64,000 nt of DNA. Origin: Megalobrama amblycephala (taxonomy: Eukaryota > Chordata > Actinopteri > Cypriniformes > Xenocyprididae). Both the position numbers and the translations under genes were made by a program. The stretch is taken from positions 28,358,068 through 28,422,067 of the forward strand of contig NC_063052.1 of NCBI RefSeq assembly GCF_018812025.1. The letters run 5' to 3'. Positions 23,601-36,500 of this stretch are shown piece after piece; position 1 is the first letter of the stretch, and every line of letters begins with the position of its first letter. The notes beneath the pieces were generated by a model. That model worked only from the letters and a program-made list of their open reading frames with translations. It was not told the origin of the DNA and did no database searches.

Positions 23601-26600
23601 AGACTGAATTTGATTAAAGAAGAGTACAGTCTTATAGGACTTCTTAACAAATACTTCTTTAGTAGTCCTGAAGAACTGCCCTTTCTTCCTGATGGTGATG
23701 GTAAAATCATGTTCATCTTTGATGGGCTGGATGAGTGTCGCTTCCCTTTGAACTTTAAAGAAGATGACGGATTTACAGATGTTCACAAAGAAACAACAGT
23801 GAGTAAGATAGTTACAAGCCTGATCAAGAGACAACTAGTTCCCTCTGCTCTTATCTGGATCACATCCAGACCAGCAGCAGCCAGTCTGATACCCCGAAAC
23901 TACATTGATCTGGTGACAGAGGTGCGAGGATTCAACGATGAGCAGAAAGAGCAATACTTCAACAAAAACAGCAGTCCTGAGGTTGCTGGAAACATCATCC
24001 GTCATATCAGGAAATCCAGGAGCCTGTACATCATGTGCCACATCCCCGTCTTCTGCTGGATCTCTCTCACTGTTCTTCAGCCTCTACTGACTCGAGAGAG
24101 CAAGGACAAAACACCCACAACTCTCACAGGGATGTACACAAGCTTCTTACTTACTCAGCAGCAACAGATGACTGCAAAATATAGTGATGACCCTGAACCT
24201 AAAGCCAATGCCAGGTCTTTTGATGAGATTATTCTAATGCTTGGGAAACTGGCCTTTCAACAGCTGGAGAAAGGAAATCTCATTTTCTACAAAGAAGATC
24301 TTGAGAAATGTGGACTAGATGTCAGTGAAGGGTCAGTGTTCTCTGGGTTATGCACTCAGATCTTTCAGGAGGAAAAAGCTGTTTCAGCAAGAAACATTTA
24401 CAGCTTCGTACATCTCAGCATCCAGGAATTCCTTGCTGCTCTCTATGTGTTTTTGATTAGCAAAGATGAGAAAGCAAAGCTACTTTTTCAATCCCTGAGA
24501 GAAAAACTGACATGGACACTGTCCAGAAAGACACTGTTTCAGCTTCATAAGGGTGCGATCAACATGGCTTTACAAAGCGAGAATGGACACCTGGACCTTT
24601 TCCTCCGGTTCCTCCTGGGTCTCTCTCTGGAGTCCAATCAGAGTGACCTGAAGGAATTAGTGCCAGGACTGGAACTCAAAACAGAGAACATGAAAAACAC
24701 TGTTGACTATATCAAAAAGAAAATAGAGAAGGAGAAATCAGTGGAGAGGACCATCAACCTCTTCTACTGTCTGAGTGAACTGAAAGATGACTTTGTGGAG
24801 GAAATCCAGAAAAACCTGAGCTCAGGAAATCTTTCAGAACAGAATCTCTCCTCTGCTCAGTGGTCTGGTCTGGTGTTTGCGCTCCTGATGTCAGAAGAGA
24901 CTCAAGAGAAGTTTGAACTGCAGAAATACAGAAGATCTGATGAAGCAGTAATAAGACTGCTGCCAGTGATCAAAAACACAAGAAAAGCACTGTAAGAGTC
25001 TTCTTTACATTCATTTATATGCACTGTTGGTTTTTTGTAATTGGGACTTCCTTTTACATGGATGACTTGTTGGCCTAGACAGTTAAAAAAAAAAAAAAAA
25101 AGAATAAATGAACATGTTATTCAATGTATGTGATGATATTAAATGCCAACGTGTTTCCACAATCAGACAAGTTGAACCTGAGTTTTACCCTTTTTATTAT
25201 TCTTAATTGTATCATAAATTAAAAAAAAATACAGGTTTGATGTTTTATGAAAATTGTTTTAGCTTTGCTTACATCCCTACAGTCAAAGGTTTTTCCAAGT
25301 TATCTATGCTCTAGATTATAAACACTACCTAAAAAGCATTGATATCACTGATTGTTGTGTTCGCTACACAGGCTACAGTGCTGTAATCTCACTGCTCAGT
25401 GCTGTAAGAGTTTGTCATCAGTTCTACAATCCTCAAACTTCCTGAGAGAGCTGGACCTGAGTAACAATGACCTACAGGATTCGGGAGTGAGGCTTCTTTC
25501 TGAGGGGCTAAAAAGTCCAAACTGTCAGCTGGAGATAATGAGGTTTGAGTTTAAATGCTTTATTTATTTATTTTCCATTAAGTTAATTATTTATAAACAC
25601 ACAGCTAAGATTGATTCTGTATGCAATTACATTTTGTTTTTATTGTTCAGATTTTCCATATGTAATCTCACTGCTCAGTGTTGTGAGAGTTTGTCATCAG
25701 TTCTACAATCATCAAATTCCTTCCTGAGAGAGCTGGACCTGAGTAACAATGATCTACAGGATTCAGGAGTAAAGCTTCTTTCTGATGGACTGAAGAGTCC
25801 AAACTGTCAGCTGGAGATACTGATGTAAATAGTTTTAAAATAATTAACAAAATGCTATCACAATAAATGATTGTGATCGAATGTGACATTTGTTCTCGAT
25901 GTAATGGAAATAGTCAATGGAAATTGATCGGGACCGATACCAAACTCATGTACTTGTACTCATACAAATATGGATGTGCTTGAATCGTTCGTTGAATCGT
26001 TCTTCAGATTCTTGACTTGTTCACCATCTGAACAAGCTCAACACAGTTGACTGATCACCATAGAAAATAAACGCTTCAGTGGATGGAATCAAAAGTTGCT
26101 ATTGTGAATGGTGCGCGCTTCACTGCTGTACATGTTTAGAAAAGTGAATGAATACTTTGGTACATTTCCACAAACACTTTTGTTACTTTTATGACTGAAT
26201 CTACAGAAAATAACAGCATACAAACTGCACAGGTCAGTGTGTGATAGTGACTGATCTGATTGTCAAACTAATGTCACGTGGACTGTTGCTGTGTGTGTTT
26301 GTAGGTTGTCTGGCTGTATGGTTGACAGAGGAAGGCTGTGGTTATGTGTCTTCAGCTCTGAGTTTGAACCCCTCACACCTGAGAGAGCTGGACCTGAGCT
26401 ACAATCACCCAGGAGATTCATTCATTGATAAATTCAACCATCAAAACTGCACACTGGATAAACTTAAGTACATTGAGCAGGAAGAGTTTGACTTTATTTC
26501 TTTCATACATTTACAAAAGTTTTTACTGAGAATAAACTGAGAGGTTTAGCTGCAGTTATACTACAGGGCTGTTGAATGCTTGATTCTGATTGATTGACAA

Positions 26601-27496
26601 ACTTTCTAAGGTGCTCAAATATTGTCAAGTAAATGCAGAGCTAAAGTAATTCCAGGCAGGTCTCAACTAAATTAGAGAATGATTTTTTCCCGCTCCATGT
26701 CCAATACAAAGGAACACAAATGTAGTACAGACACACACTAACACAAACACATTCAAACATACACATGCACAGGAATGTGTTAGTGCTGCCCCACGACCTT
26801 CATCAGTAAAATAGTTTCAGAATTTGATGTAGTATGCCTGAAAAAGGGACTGTAGTAATGTTACGTGACGTGTATGCAATAGAGATGAAGCTTAAACGGA
26901 TATCCACAAACAAGGGTTTTAATGAAGAACACGGAGCCTGAAGCACAACATCACATGAAAATAACATTAAGAAGAGACAAGGAGTAAAGGGAGTGAGTCC
27001 ATATATAAAGGGAGTGCAAACGAGGAAGTCCAGGTGATGATGATGAGTGATGATGGGGAGATGACGAGGGAAGTGAGTGCAGGTGAGGAGAACAGGAGGA
27101 TAATGGGAATTGGAGTCCAGGAGACAAGGGATCTGTGACATCACGCCGTAGGTGGAACACCGGGGAGGGGGCGCCCAGGAGACCTCATGCCGGTGCAGGG
27201 AGAGGCATGGGTTGGAGTGGAGGTCTCCAGGGCGGGTCTATGAGCCAAGGCGGGTCAGGAGACGTGGGCCGCCTCGGCAGGTCAGGAGACGTGGGCCGCC
27301 TCGGCAGGTCAGGAGACGTGGGCCGCCTCGGCAGGTCAGGAGACGTGGGCCGCCTCGGCGGGTCAGGAGACGTGGGCCGCCTCGGCGGGTCAGGTGCAGA
27401 GGGCAGCCATGGCGGGTCAGGAGACGAGGGCTGCCATGGTGGTGCTGGAAGCCCACCCACATGTGTGGCGCCCACATGTACCCCACCCACAGGTAC

Positions 27497-27527
<31 letters not shown>

Positions 27528-30500
27528 AAAAAAATACTTTGGGAGGTTTAGGGAAGTCTTGGGAAGACCACGGAGAGGAGTGGAGTTGTGGGTTTGAGTG
27601 GGCTCGGAGAGAGCAGGAGCAGGCTCGTGACAGGCAGGAGCGGCTGTCGCGGCTGCGGCAGGAGCGGCTGGCTCGGCAGAGGAGCATGGAGCGGCTGGCT
27701 CGGCGGCTGAGACTGGAGAGGCTGGCTCGGCGGCTGAGACTGGAGATACTGGCTCGGCGGCTGAGACTGGAGATACTGGCTCGGTGGCTGAGACTGGAAG
27801 ATACTGGCTCGGCGGCGGAGACTGGAGATACTGGCTCGGCGCGGGGACTGGAGATACTGGCTCGTAGGCAGCTACTGGAGCGGACTCGTAGGCAGCTACT
27901 GGAGCGGACTCGTAGACAGCTACTGGAGCGGACTCGTAGGCAGCTACTGGAGCGGACTCGTAGGCAGCTACTGGAGCGGACTCGTTGGCAGCTACTGGAG
28001 CTGAGAGGGCTGGAAAAGGGGTCCAGTCCATCCCCTCAAACGCGATTAAAATCCCCACTGGTACTGGAGAGGGCTCAGTGGAGATTGGAGAGGCTTGCTC
28101 GGCGGCGGCGGCTGGAGCAGAGGGCTCGGCGGCGACTGGCGGCCAGGAGCAGGCAGGACCGTTGAAGCGGTATGTGCAGGGTTCTGGGGTGAGGTGAGCT
28201 GCTGATGCCCGATAAGCTGCTGATGGGGCTGGACTGGGACTCTGGTTCCTTTGAAATTTTATCGACTTCAAAGTTAGAACCATTTAAAGAGAGAATTAAA
28301 TTTAGAGAATCGACTAAGGAGAAATTACAGGCTGGTTCGTTATAACGAATCACGTCCCTGTCCAGTCCCATCAGAAACACTACGTTAATATCAGAAACGT
28401 TAATACAGGCATCAGTCCAGCTCACCAAATTGGAAACCTCCAAAAACTCCTCCACATACCTCTCCAACGGCCTGCCACCCTGCCGCAAAAGGCAAAGTCT
28501 TTCGTCCGCCATGAGAGGTTCAGGGTGCTCGGGAAACAGAAAAATCCCCATTGCAAATTGTGGGTATCCAGCGGTATTGGTCTCTTCTTCTGTTACGTGA
28601 CGTGTATGCAATAGAGATGAAGCTTAAACAGATATCCACAAACAAGGGTTTTAATGAAGAACACGGAGCCGAAGCACAACATCACATGAAAATAACATTA
28701 AGAAGAGACAAGGAGTGAAGGGAGTGAGTCCATATATAAAGGGAGTGCAAACGAGGAAGTCCAGGTGATGATGATGAGTGATGATGGGGAGATGACGAAG
28801 GAAGTGAGTGCAGGTGAGGAGAACAGGAGGATAATGGGAATTGGAGTCCAGGAGACAAGGGATCTGTGACAAGTAAGTGATGTCCTGATATCTAGCTTTC
28901 CTCAAGGGGTGTTGGTAAAAACACAGGATACAATCAGCTTCATCCAAAGAATGTTTATTTGTTTCTAACACAATGGTAACTTTAATCCATGCTGTACACA
29001 ACATAGCTATACAAGGGTTTTACAGAATTAAAGGGTTAGTTTACCAAAAAATGAAAATGCAGTCATTAATTACTCACCCTCATGTTGTCCCACACCTGTA
29101 AGACCTTCGTTCATCTTCAGAACACAAATTAAGATATTTTTTGATGAAATCCGATGGGTCAGTGAGGCATGCATTGACAGCAAGTTAATTTACACTTTCA
29201 ATGCCCAGAAAGGTAGTAAAGACATATTTAAAACAGTCCATGTGACTACAGTGTTTCAACCTTAAAGGGGCTCTATGTAAGATTTTTACTTTAATAAAGC
29301 ATAAAAATACCCCAATATGTTTACAGATATTTAGGAAACATGCTAAGTTCACCTACTTGTTTCTCAGAAACACAATGCTACAGCCAGATATTCTTCTTTG
29401 AAAATGTGCGTTCCGTGTCGGAATGTCTGTTTTTGTTCTGGTCTGTGCGAAACCTCGTGCTGCAGTTTATCCAATAGTATTTCGACATCACAGGTTGCCA
29501 GTTGGCGGAAAACACTGCGTATTGTAGCCATGGAAACCAACAAACAAACTGAGTCAGAGAATCAGGCAATAACGTCAGCTGCGCGTTCTCGCTCTCTTCT
29601 CTGTCACAGTGAAGTGACACACACCCGCGCAGGCGCCTCCTCTCTCTCACTCGTCTCATTCGCTCTGGTTAAGTAGTGCTTGTATTGCGCATAATTTTAG
29701 TCATTCCTGCAGGTCTCGCGCTCACACAGAAAGCGCGTGCACTACTGATCTATATAAGTGAAGCGTACAAGCCACGCTCAGTCTCAAACAAAGACAGAAG
29801 TCAAACAGAGTCACAAGTACCAAAATAAGCGCCTTCCTGCACTTAAACTGTCAAATACATACAAAAGTATGTCAAAACCAGCGGCACAGGCAATCTTGGC
29901 GAGTATTCAGATAAACACTGTCAGTTTTGAATCGTTAAATTGCTAAGAAAGTGAACCCATGTTGTGTATAACATTATTGGGTCCGTTGAACACCGTTCGT
30001 GAACTCTTAAAGGGACAGCAGTCCAGTATTCCTGCTGCTGTCTGTCATGTTAATCAAAGAACAAAAGACAAAGAAAATCACTTTCTGCTCTTGACTGAAT
30101 ATGTTTCATAACTTTAATGGTAAGAATTATTTACAATAAAGACTACAGAAATTAAGATAACCAATGTAAAATAACACTGAATGTTCTTACCTGAATAAAA
30201 ACCCAGGTAACCTGAAAAACTTAGTTTCATAGCTCTCTTTATTCTATTGCATTTATTTGAGCTGTTTATATTTTATTACTTACATTTACTTGTTTTTTTT
30301 AATGAAAATAAAACTGCATTGAAGAAAAGTAGATTTTTTTTGTATATGTTGTCAATTATAGTTCTTAGAAAGAAAATCTGAATCAGCAAAAATCGGTATC
30401 AGCTGATCATACTAACAAAAAATCGGAAATCAGAATTGGCCAAGAAAATTGCAATCGGTGCATCTCTACTAAAAAGCCTCTGAATCCATCTAAATATCTC

Positions 30501-33500
30501 TATGAACAACAGCATATCAAAACAGATAAATCAACTCATCAGCTTACAGTGTGCAAGTCTCCTCAGCTTTCATTGTCAATTGCGCTCCCTATTGTTGCTG
30601 GCAACCATATGCTGTAAAAGCTGGCAACCCGCGTCTTTGAACGAGGGGGTGGGCCAAACAATATTTTGAATTTGGACTGCAGTACCTATTTTGAACACTG
30701 GATGTCATTCCTACATAGAGCCCCTTTAAATTTTGAAGTGACGAGAATACTTTCTGTGTGCCATAAAACAAAATGACAACAGTCTCCAACACACGTTCAC
30801 GAGAGCACCATGACACATGCGTGTGGTGATACGAGACATGTGTCGTTTCATCGCATGAATTTTCCACACTTTCAATATCACAATCGATGCAGTACACTGT
30901 CTTGTTCAGTAGGCATCGCTTGGCTCTGATGACATCTACACCACCAGCTCTCCATTGCTCTCTGTCTTTTAGAAGCTTGTGGCTGTGGTTGTGTTGCAGC
31001 CTCTTCCATCTCTTTTAGTTCGTTCTCTGTATATTCTTTTTCGAATAAGTAAGGTTGTGCAAAAAAACAAAAAAAACAATTCATCCTCTATGTGGAAATC
31101 TGCAGACATAGTTATGAAATGTTTTATGCTGAGCATGCGTCTTTCTCTGTAAATACAGTCCTGCATTTCTGGGTCTTGGTGCTCTCGTGAACGTGTGTCC
31201 AAGACTGATAAGGAACAGAGAAAATTGTTGAATAAAGTCATTATTTTGTTTTTTTTGTCGCACCGAAAATATTCTTGTCGCTTCTTAACATTAAGGTTGA
31301 ACCACTGCAGTCACATGAACTGTTTTAAATATGTCTTTACTACCTTTCTGGGCATTGAAAGTGTAAATTAAAGGGTTAGTCCACCCAAAAATGAAAATAA
31401 TGTCATTAATTACTCACCCTCATGTCATTCTACACCCGTAAGACCTTCGTTCATCTTCAGAACACAAATTAACATATTTTTGATTAAAATCTACGGTGGT
31501 TCAACCTTAATATTATAAAGCGACGAGAATACTTTTTGTGCACAAAAATAACAAAATAATGACTTTATTCAACAATATCTTGTGATGGGCGATTTCAAAA
31601 CACTGCTTCATGAAGCTTTGAATCTTCATGAATCTTGTGTTTCGAATCAAAGGTTTGGAGTGCTAAAGTCACGTGATTTTATTAAACGAGGCTTTGTTAC
31701 GTCATAAGTGTTTCAAAATTTCAATGGTTCATGTGACTTTGGCAGTTTGATTCACGGTCCGAACCTCTGATTCGAAACGATTTATGAAGATTTGAAGCTA
31801 CCTGATGAAAACAGGTGTACATGTGTACCAGTGCCGTGCAGTGGTGTTCTGAAATGAGGAGGCACATTTTTTTTTATGAATCAATGTAAATTCATGTGCA
31901 TTACTCTTAAAGTTGACACATCTTCCTTGTTAAATGAACATTACTTTACAGTACATCAAAAAAAGAAAAAAAAAAAGATTCTATTTATCAAAACCAAGTC
32001 AGTCTCATCAAGTTAGTGTTTTAAGCATTTCATTCCAAAATAATAACTAAATGCAATAATAATTTAAACTATATTTTATTTGTGTATTGCGGTTTTTCTT
32101 TTTAATTGTTAACCTATGATATTTTGGATCATCAGTCATGCTCCGTAAATACCGTCTGTCACAGACACGAATTGTATTTTTAATTTCACCACACTGATTG
32201 CACTAAAACCCCCGCAGTCATCATGCTTTCAGTCCATTTCAAGTTTGATTCTGACGTGACATAAAGCGGTTATATCTAACTGTGATCTGTTTACTTACTT
32301 TTCAATTAGTCTTCCGATTGACGCCATCATTTGTTCAGTCAAACTGACGCGCGGAACGCGCACGTATAGAGGCGGGATTTATCGCACAAACCAATCATAT
32401 CCAATCATAACCAATTACATCCAATCATAGTGCGATGGAGACATTGCCTCCTCTCACGTGACCTTCCCCCATTCATTCTCAATTACCCCCACAAAACCCA
32501 CCGCACGCCGGGGGTCTGATGATTTTATATGGGTTCCTATGAGAGGAAAGGGAGGCATGACTCCATAGACTGTAAAGCATGACTCCTCTGTGTAACTTTA
32601 CCTGCGGGTGTCGCTGTTTGGCAGTGTTCCTGAAGAAATACACGTGACTTGCGCTCTTTTAAATGTCATAATTTGTAATATTTGTGTTGTTTTATATGTA
32701 ATATGAATTATTTTCTCATCCTATTTTTTTTGAGGAGGCACTGCCTCCCTTGCCTACTCGGAGGAAATGCCCCTGATGTGTACAGACTCAGTTTCTCAGT
32801 AATGAGGTAGTAATGTCACTCTTCTTTAAACAGTTAAGCTACCCTATTAGAGACACTGATGCCAAACACACACACTCACACACACACATACAAAACTACT
32901 CTGATCAGGCATAACATTAAGACCACTTTCCTAATATTGTGCTGGTCCCCCTTTTGCTGCCAAAACAGCCCTGACGTGTCGAGGCATGGACTCCACTAGA
33001 CCCTTGAAGGTCTAACGCAGTTCATTTATGTGGGAAGAATGAGGCAGGATCTGGTGAACGTTCAACACACTTTAATACAAAATATACAAATTCAAAACAA
33101 AAGTAAAATAGCGGCCATCCCTCACGGATGACTGCCGCACACTAACACAATAAAAACATAACATAAATCCAGGCCTGGTCCTCTCTCGTCCTTCACTGTT
33201 GTCGCTCCTCCCTTTATGCTTCCGGAGCTCCTACATGAGAAATACGAGACCGGTGTGGTGCGCAGCTGACACTCCTTAGCAAATGATGCCACCGGCCTCG
33301 CGCCGTTCCCTCACAGCTCTCGCTCCGCCCTGCTTGTCACATAACCCCATCATCATTTCATCTTCATGTTACTAATTTGCATACCAACTGTTAAACAAAT
33401 CTTATTCAAACGTTTTCTTGACTCCCGAGTCTTTCTGGTAGAACTGATTTCCTGCACCTGTGGACCGTGTATGAATTTGGGATAAGAGGCTTTGTTGACA

Positions 33501-36500
33501 TATCTGGGCGGCGGAATTTATGCGGCGTTTTGTTTTGCTCCTGACTGATTTTCCTTCCACAATTATGTTTATATTCTTTTTGTAATACATCGCCTATTGG
33601 AACGAGCTGTGTCCATAACAGACTTGGTTGGTAATGTACTTAGCCTTACAATTTTCCAAAATTAAAATTGTTTTGTGTGTGTGTGTGTGTGAGTGAGTGA
33701 GAGAGAGTGAGAGAGTGTGTGAGTGTGTTTACTGACTAACTATCATTGTGTGTGTTTTCTAGTGTGGATCATGGGGGAGAGTTCAGGATAACAGCAGGAC
33801 TACACAAATGTAGGTCTACTCACACACACGCACTCTCTCTCTCACACACACACACTATCTGTCAAATGATGCTGTTTAATAATAAATAATAACTATAATA
33901 CTTTTAGATCACCATTATTAGAATTATTGCTAAGACAGTAAAATAATACTACTGTAAATGAAAAATGAATATTTTATAAAGAGTATATTATTTTACAAAA
34001 GGATGTTACAATACTGTTGTATTGTCAGAAACCTGCAGTTTTAGTGAAAACAGGTTTATAACTGCATCTTATTACAAATCAGGTGAAATACTGTAATCAG
34101 CTGTCCACAAAAATGTTGGATATAATGTGACTGTGAAAACAGTATAACTGGTGCTCCCTGCGTTCCCAAATGCACATTAAACTCAAGGCACATGCAGAGA
34201 TGAAGTTCACTGCATTCATTTCCTGTGAACCGAGACATGGAAAACAAGCTGATGGAGTGATCAAAGTGTGTTCTTCACTCTGAAACATGCAGCACAACAG
34301 ACTACAGACTAACTTAATTATCGTCTTTTGTAATTTGATGAGGGCACAAAGCCATATCGTGCTTTTTATTTTAGTTTGTTTGAGAGATGCTTTACAAAAG
34401 CAATGACACAAAACACAAAGACAAAGATTTATCTTATTATGAGACAAGTAAAATATTTTTGGTTCAAACTGTGTTTCTTTAAAATCTGTGTACACCTGGT
34501 CACTTCATGTGTTTTCTCTGATGGGATAGCTATCCGATCATGAAAAGACCAGGTGTAAATTCCCTCCGAAACACATTCGCTCAGATCACTTCAGGAGGAG
34601 GTCTGGGACGCATTCCAGAAGAAACTGAACAAGTCTAAATGCATCTGGTTGTTGAAACCACACATGTAAATCTTACTCCTCCCAAAAATACTAAAAAAAA
34701 AACATGTGAGAGTGTGTTATACACTACCAGTCAAAAGTTTATGAACAGTAAGATTTTTTAATGTTTTAAAAGAAGTCTCTTCTGCTCACTAAGGCTTCAT
34801 GTATTTGATCCAAAAACACAGCAAAATCTGTAATATTGTGAAATATTATTACAATTTAAAATAGCTGTTTTCTATTTAAATATATTCAAAAAAGTCATTT
34901 ATTCCTGTAATCAAAGCTGAAATTTCAGCATCATTACTCCAGTCTTCAGTGTCACGTGATCCTTCAGAAATCATTCTAATATGATTTGCTGCTCAAGAAA
35001 CATTTATGATTATTGTCAGTTTTTTTTTTTTTTTTTGAAAGAAATTAATACTTTTATTCAGCAAGGATGCATTAAATTGATCAAAAGTGACAGTATAGAC
35101 ATTTATAATGTTACAAAAGCTTTATATTTCAGAAAAAAAATTATTTATTTTTCTCAAGAAAACATTCTACTGCAGACAAAGTATTCAGAGATGATCCAAA
35201 TGAAGCAGCACTTAAACTTGACTCCATTAACACTGATTGATCACTGTCAACTGAAAACATCAAATTAAAACAAATTTCACATTACAGGGTTTTTCCTGGG
35301 TCTAAAATTGTCTTCAGTGGTGGTGGCAAACACTGTCATCCACAGTATAAAATACTGTACCCATGTGATCTGTGAGTTTAGTACTGACAGTAAATCCACA
35401 ATAAATGCAGAGAAACGCAGTTTGAAATATCAACATATCCTATTCATGAATTAAATAATGAACACCGTCAGGACAAGATAATAAAACTCAGTTATATTTA
35501 AAATCTGTACATTTACTAGTAAAAAGGTCACTAAGTGACCAGTTTGAGAAGTTAGTAATAAAATGAACAAAGTAATACATTACATAGCAAAAGTAGGAGA
35601 TCTGTTATTTTTTACATTTACACCCCAATACTTAATAAAGAGATTATTTTGTTCCTTCCATTGCTATGGTTATCACAGCATAGTAAAAATCAGCAGCGAC
35701 CATGCTAATGACAGCGAAGGTGTGGACGTTGCTAGTAATGTGCTGGAGGAGGCAGACAGCTTAGCCATAACTAGCTCGTCTGATGAGGGACAGACGGAAC
35801 AGCAGGGAGAAATATTACCCTCAGAAGGTGAGGAAATATGTCACGATCCCGGCAAATGGCCAGCAGTAATAAATCCTGGACTTAAAGACACTTTGGTACA
35901 GGGAGGGCCACATCAAATCAAAATAATTATTTTCCCAAAAGACAGTTGGAACAGGAGATTTTCAGAGGCTCATTACAGTCGCACATTAGCTAACGGGGAG
36001 AAACTGGACAGACCATGGCTGGTTTATTCGATTAGAAAGGACGCAACGTTTTGCTTTTGTTGTAAACTTTTTTGTGAAAGCGAGAGAAAGTCTGCTCTGG
36101 CTAAAGACGGTGTTAAAGACTGGAAAAATCTCTCCAGCATACTGAATTCACACGAGAAGTCAAGTGAACATCTGGAGTGTTTCCATAAATGGAAAGAGCT
36201 GGACACAAGGTTGTCCACTCAAAACACAATTGATGCGCAAAATCAGCGTAAAATATTACGCGAAACATTACACTGGCAGCAGGTGTTGGAACGTTTGGTG
36301 AGCATTGTGAGAGTAATGGCGATGCAAAACATGGCATTCCGTGGCAGCACAGATCATTTATATGAACATAACAACGGAAATTTCTTGAAACTTGTGGAGA
36401 CGATTGGACTGTTTGATAGTGTTATGGGTGAGCACATCAGAAGAATCCAGTCTAATGAAACTCATGTTCATTATTTGGGCAAAGAGATTCAAAATGAAAT

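Larger units (their letters stand above)
26859..28871 (-). mobile_element. Gag-only LTR retrotransposon with tandem-repeat coding region
   Basis: Two direct LTRs (26859-27140 and 28591-28871, each starting TGTTACGTGACG and ending GATCTGTGACA) are nearly identical. AGTAA is duplicated at 26854-26858 and 28872-28876, a 5-bp target duplication as in LTR elements. The internal 1450 bp contain no RT, protease or integrase. The only protein-like signal is a minus-strand gag-like ORF, so the element is non-autonomous and depends on another element's machinery. It lies in NLR intron 7. LTR similarity indicates recent insertion. Confidence 0.85.

Noticed and set aside
27135..28197. Plus-strand and extra minus-strand ORFs in the minisatellite region
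   Set aside because: GC-rich repeats keep several frames open at once; only the minus-strand capsid-like ORF has protein character.
33030..33345. Possible solo LTR (TGTGGGAAGAATG..TTGTCACA)
   Set aside because: No matching target duplication or second LTR; kept only as part of intron description.
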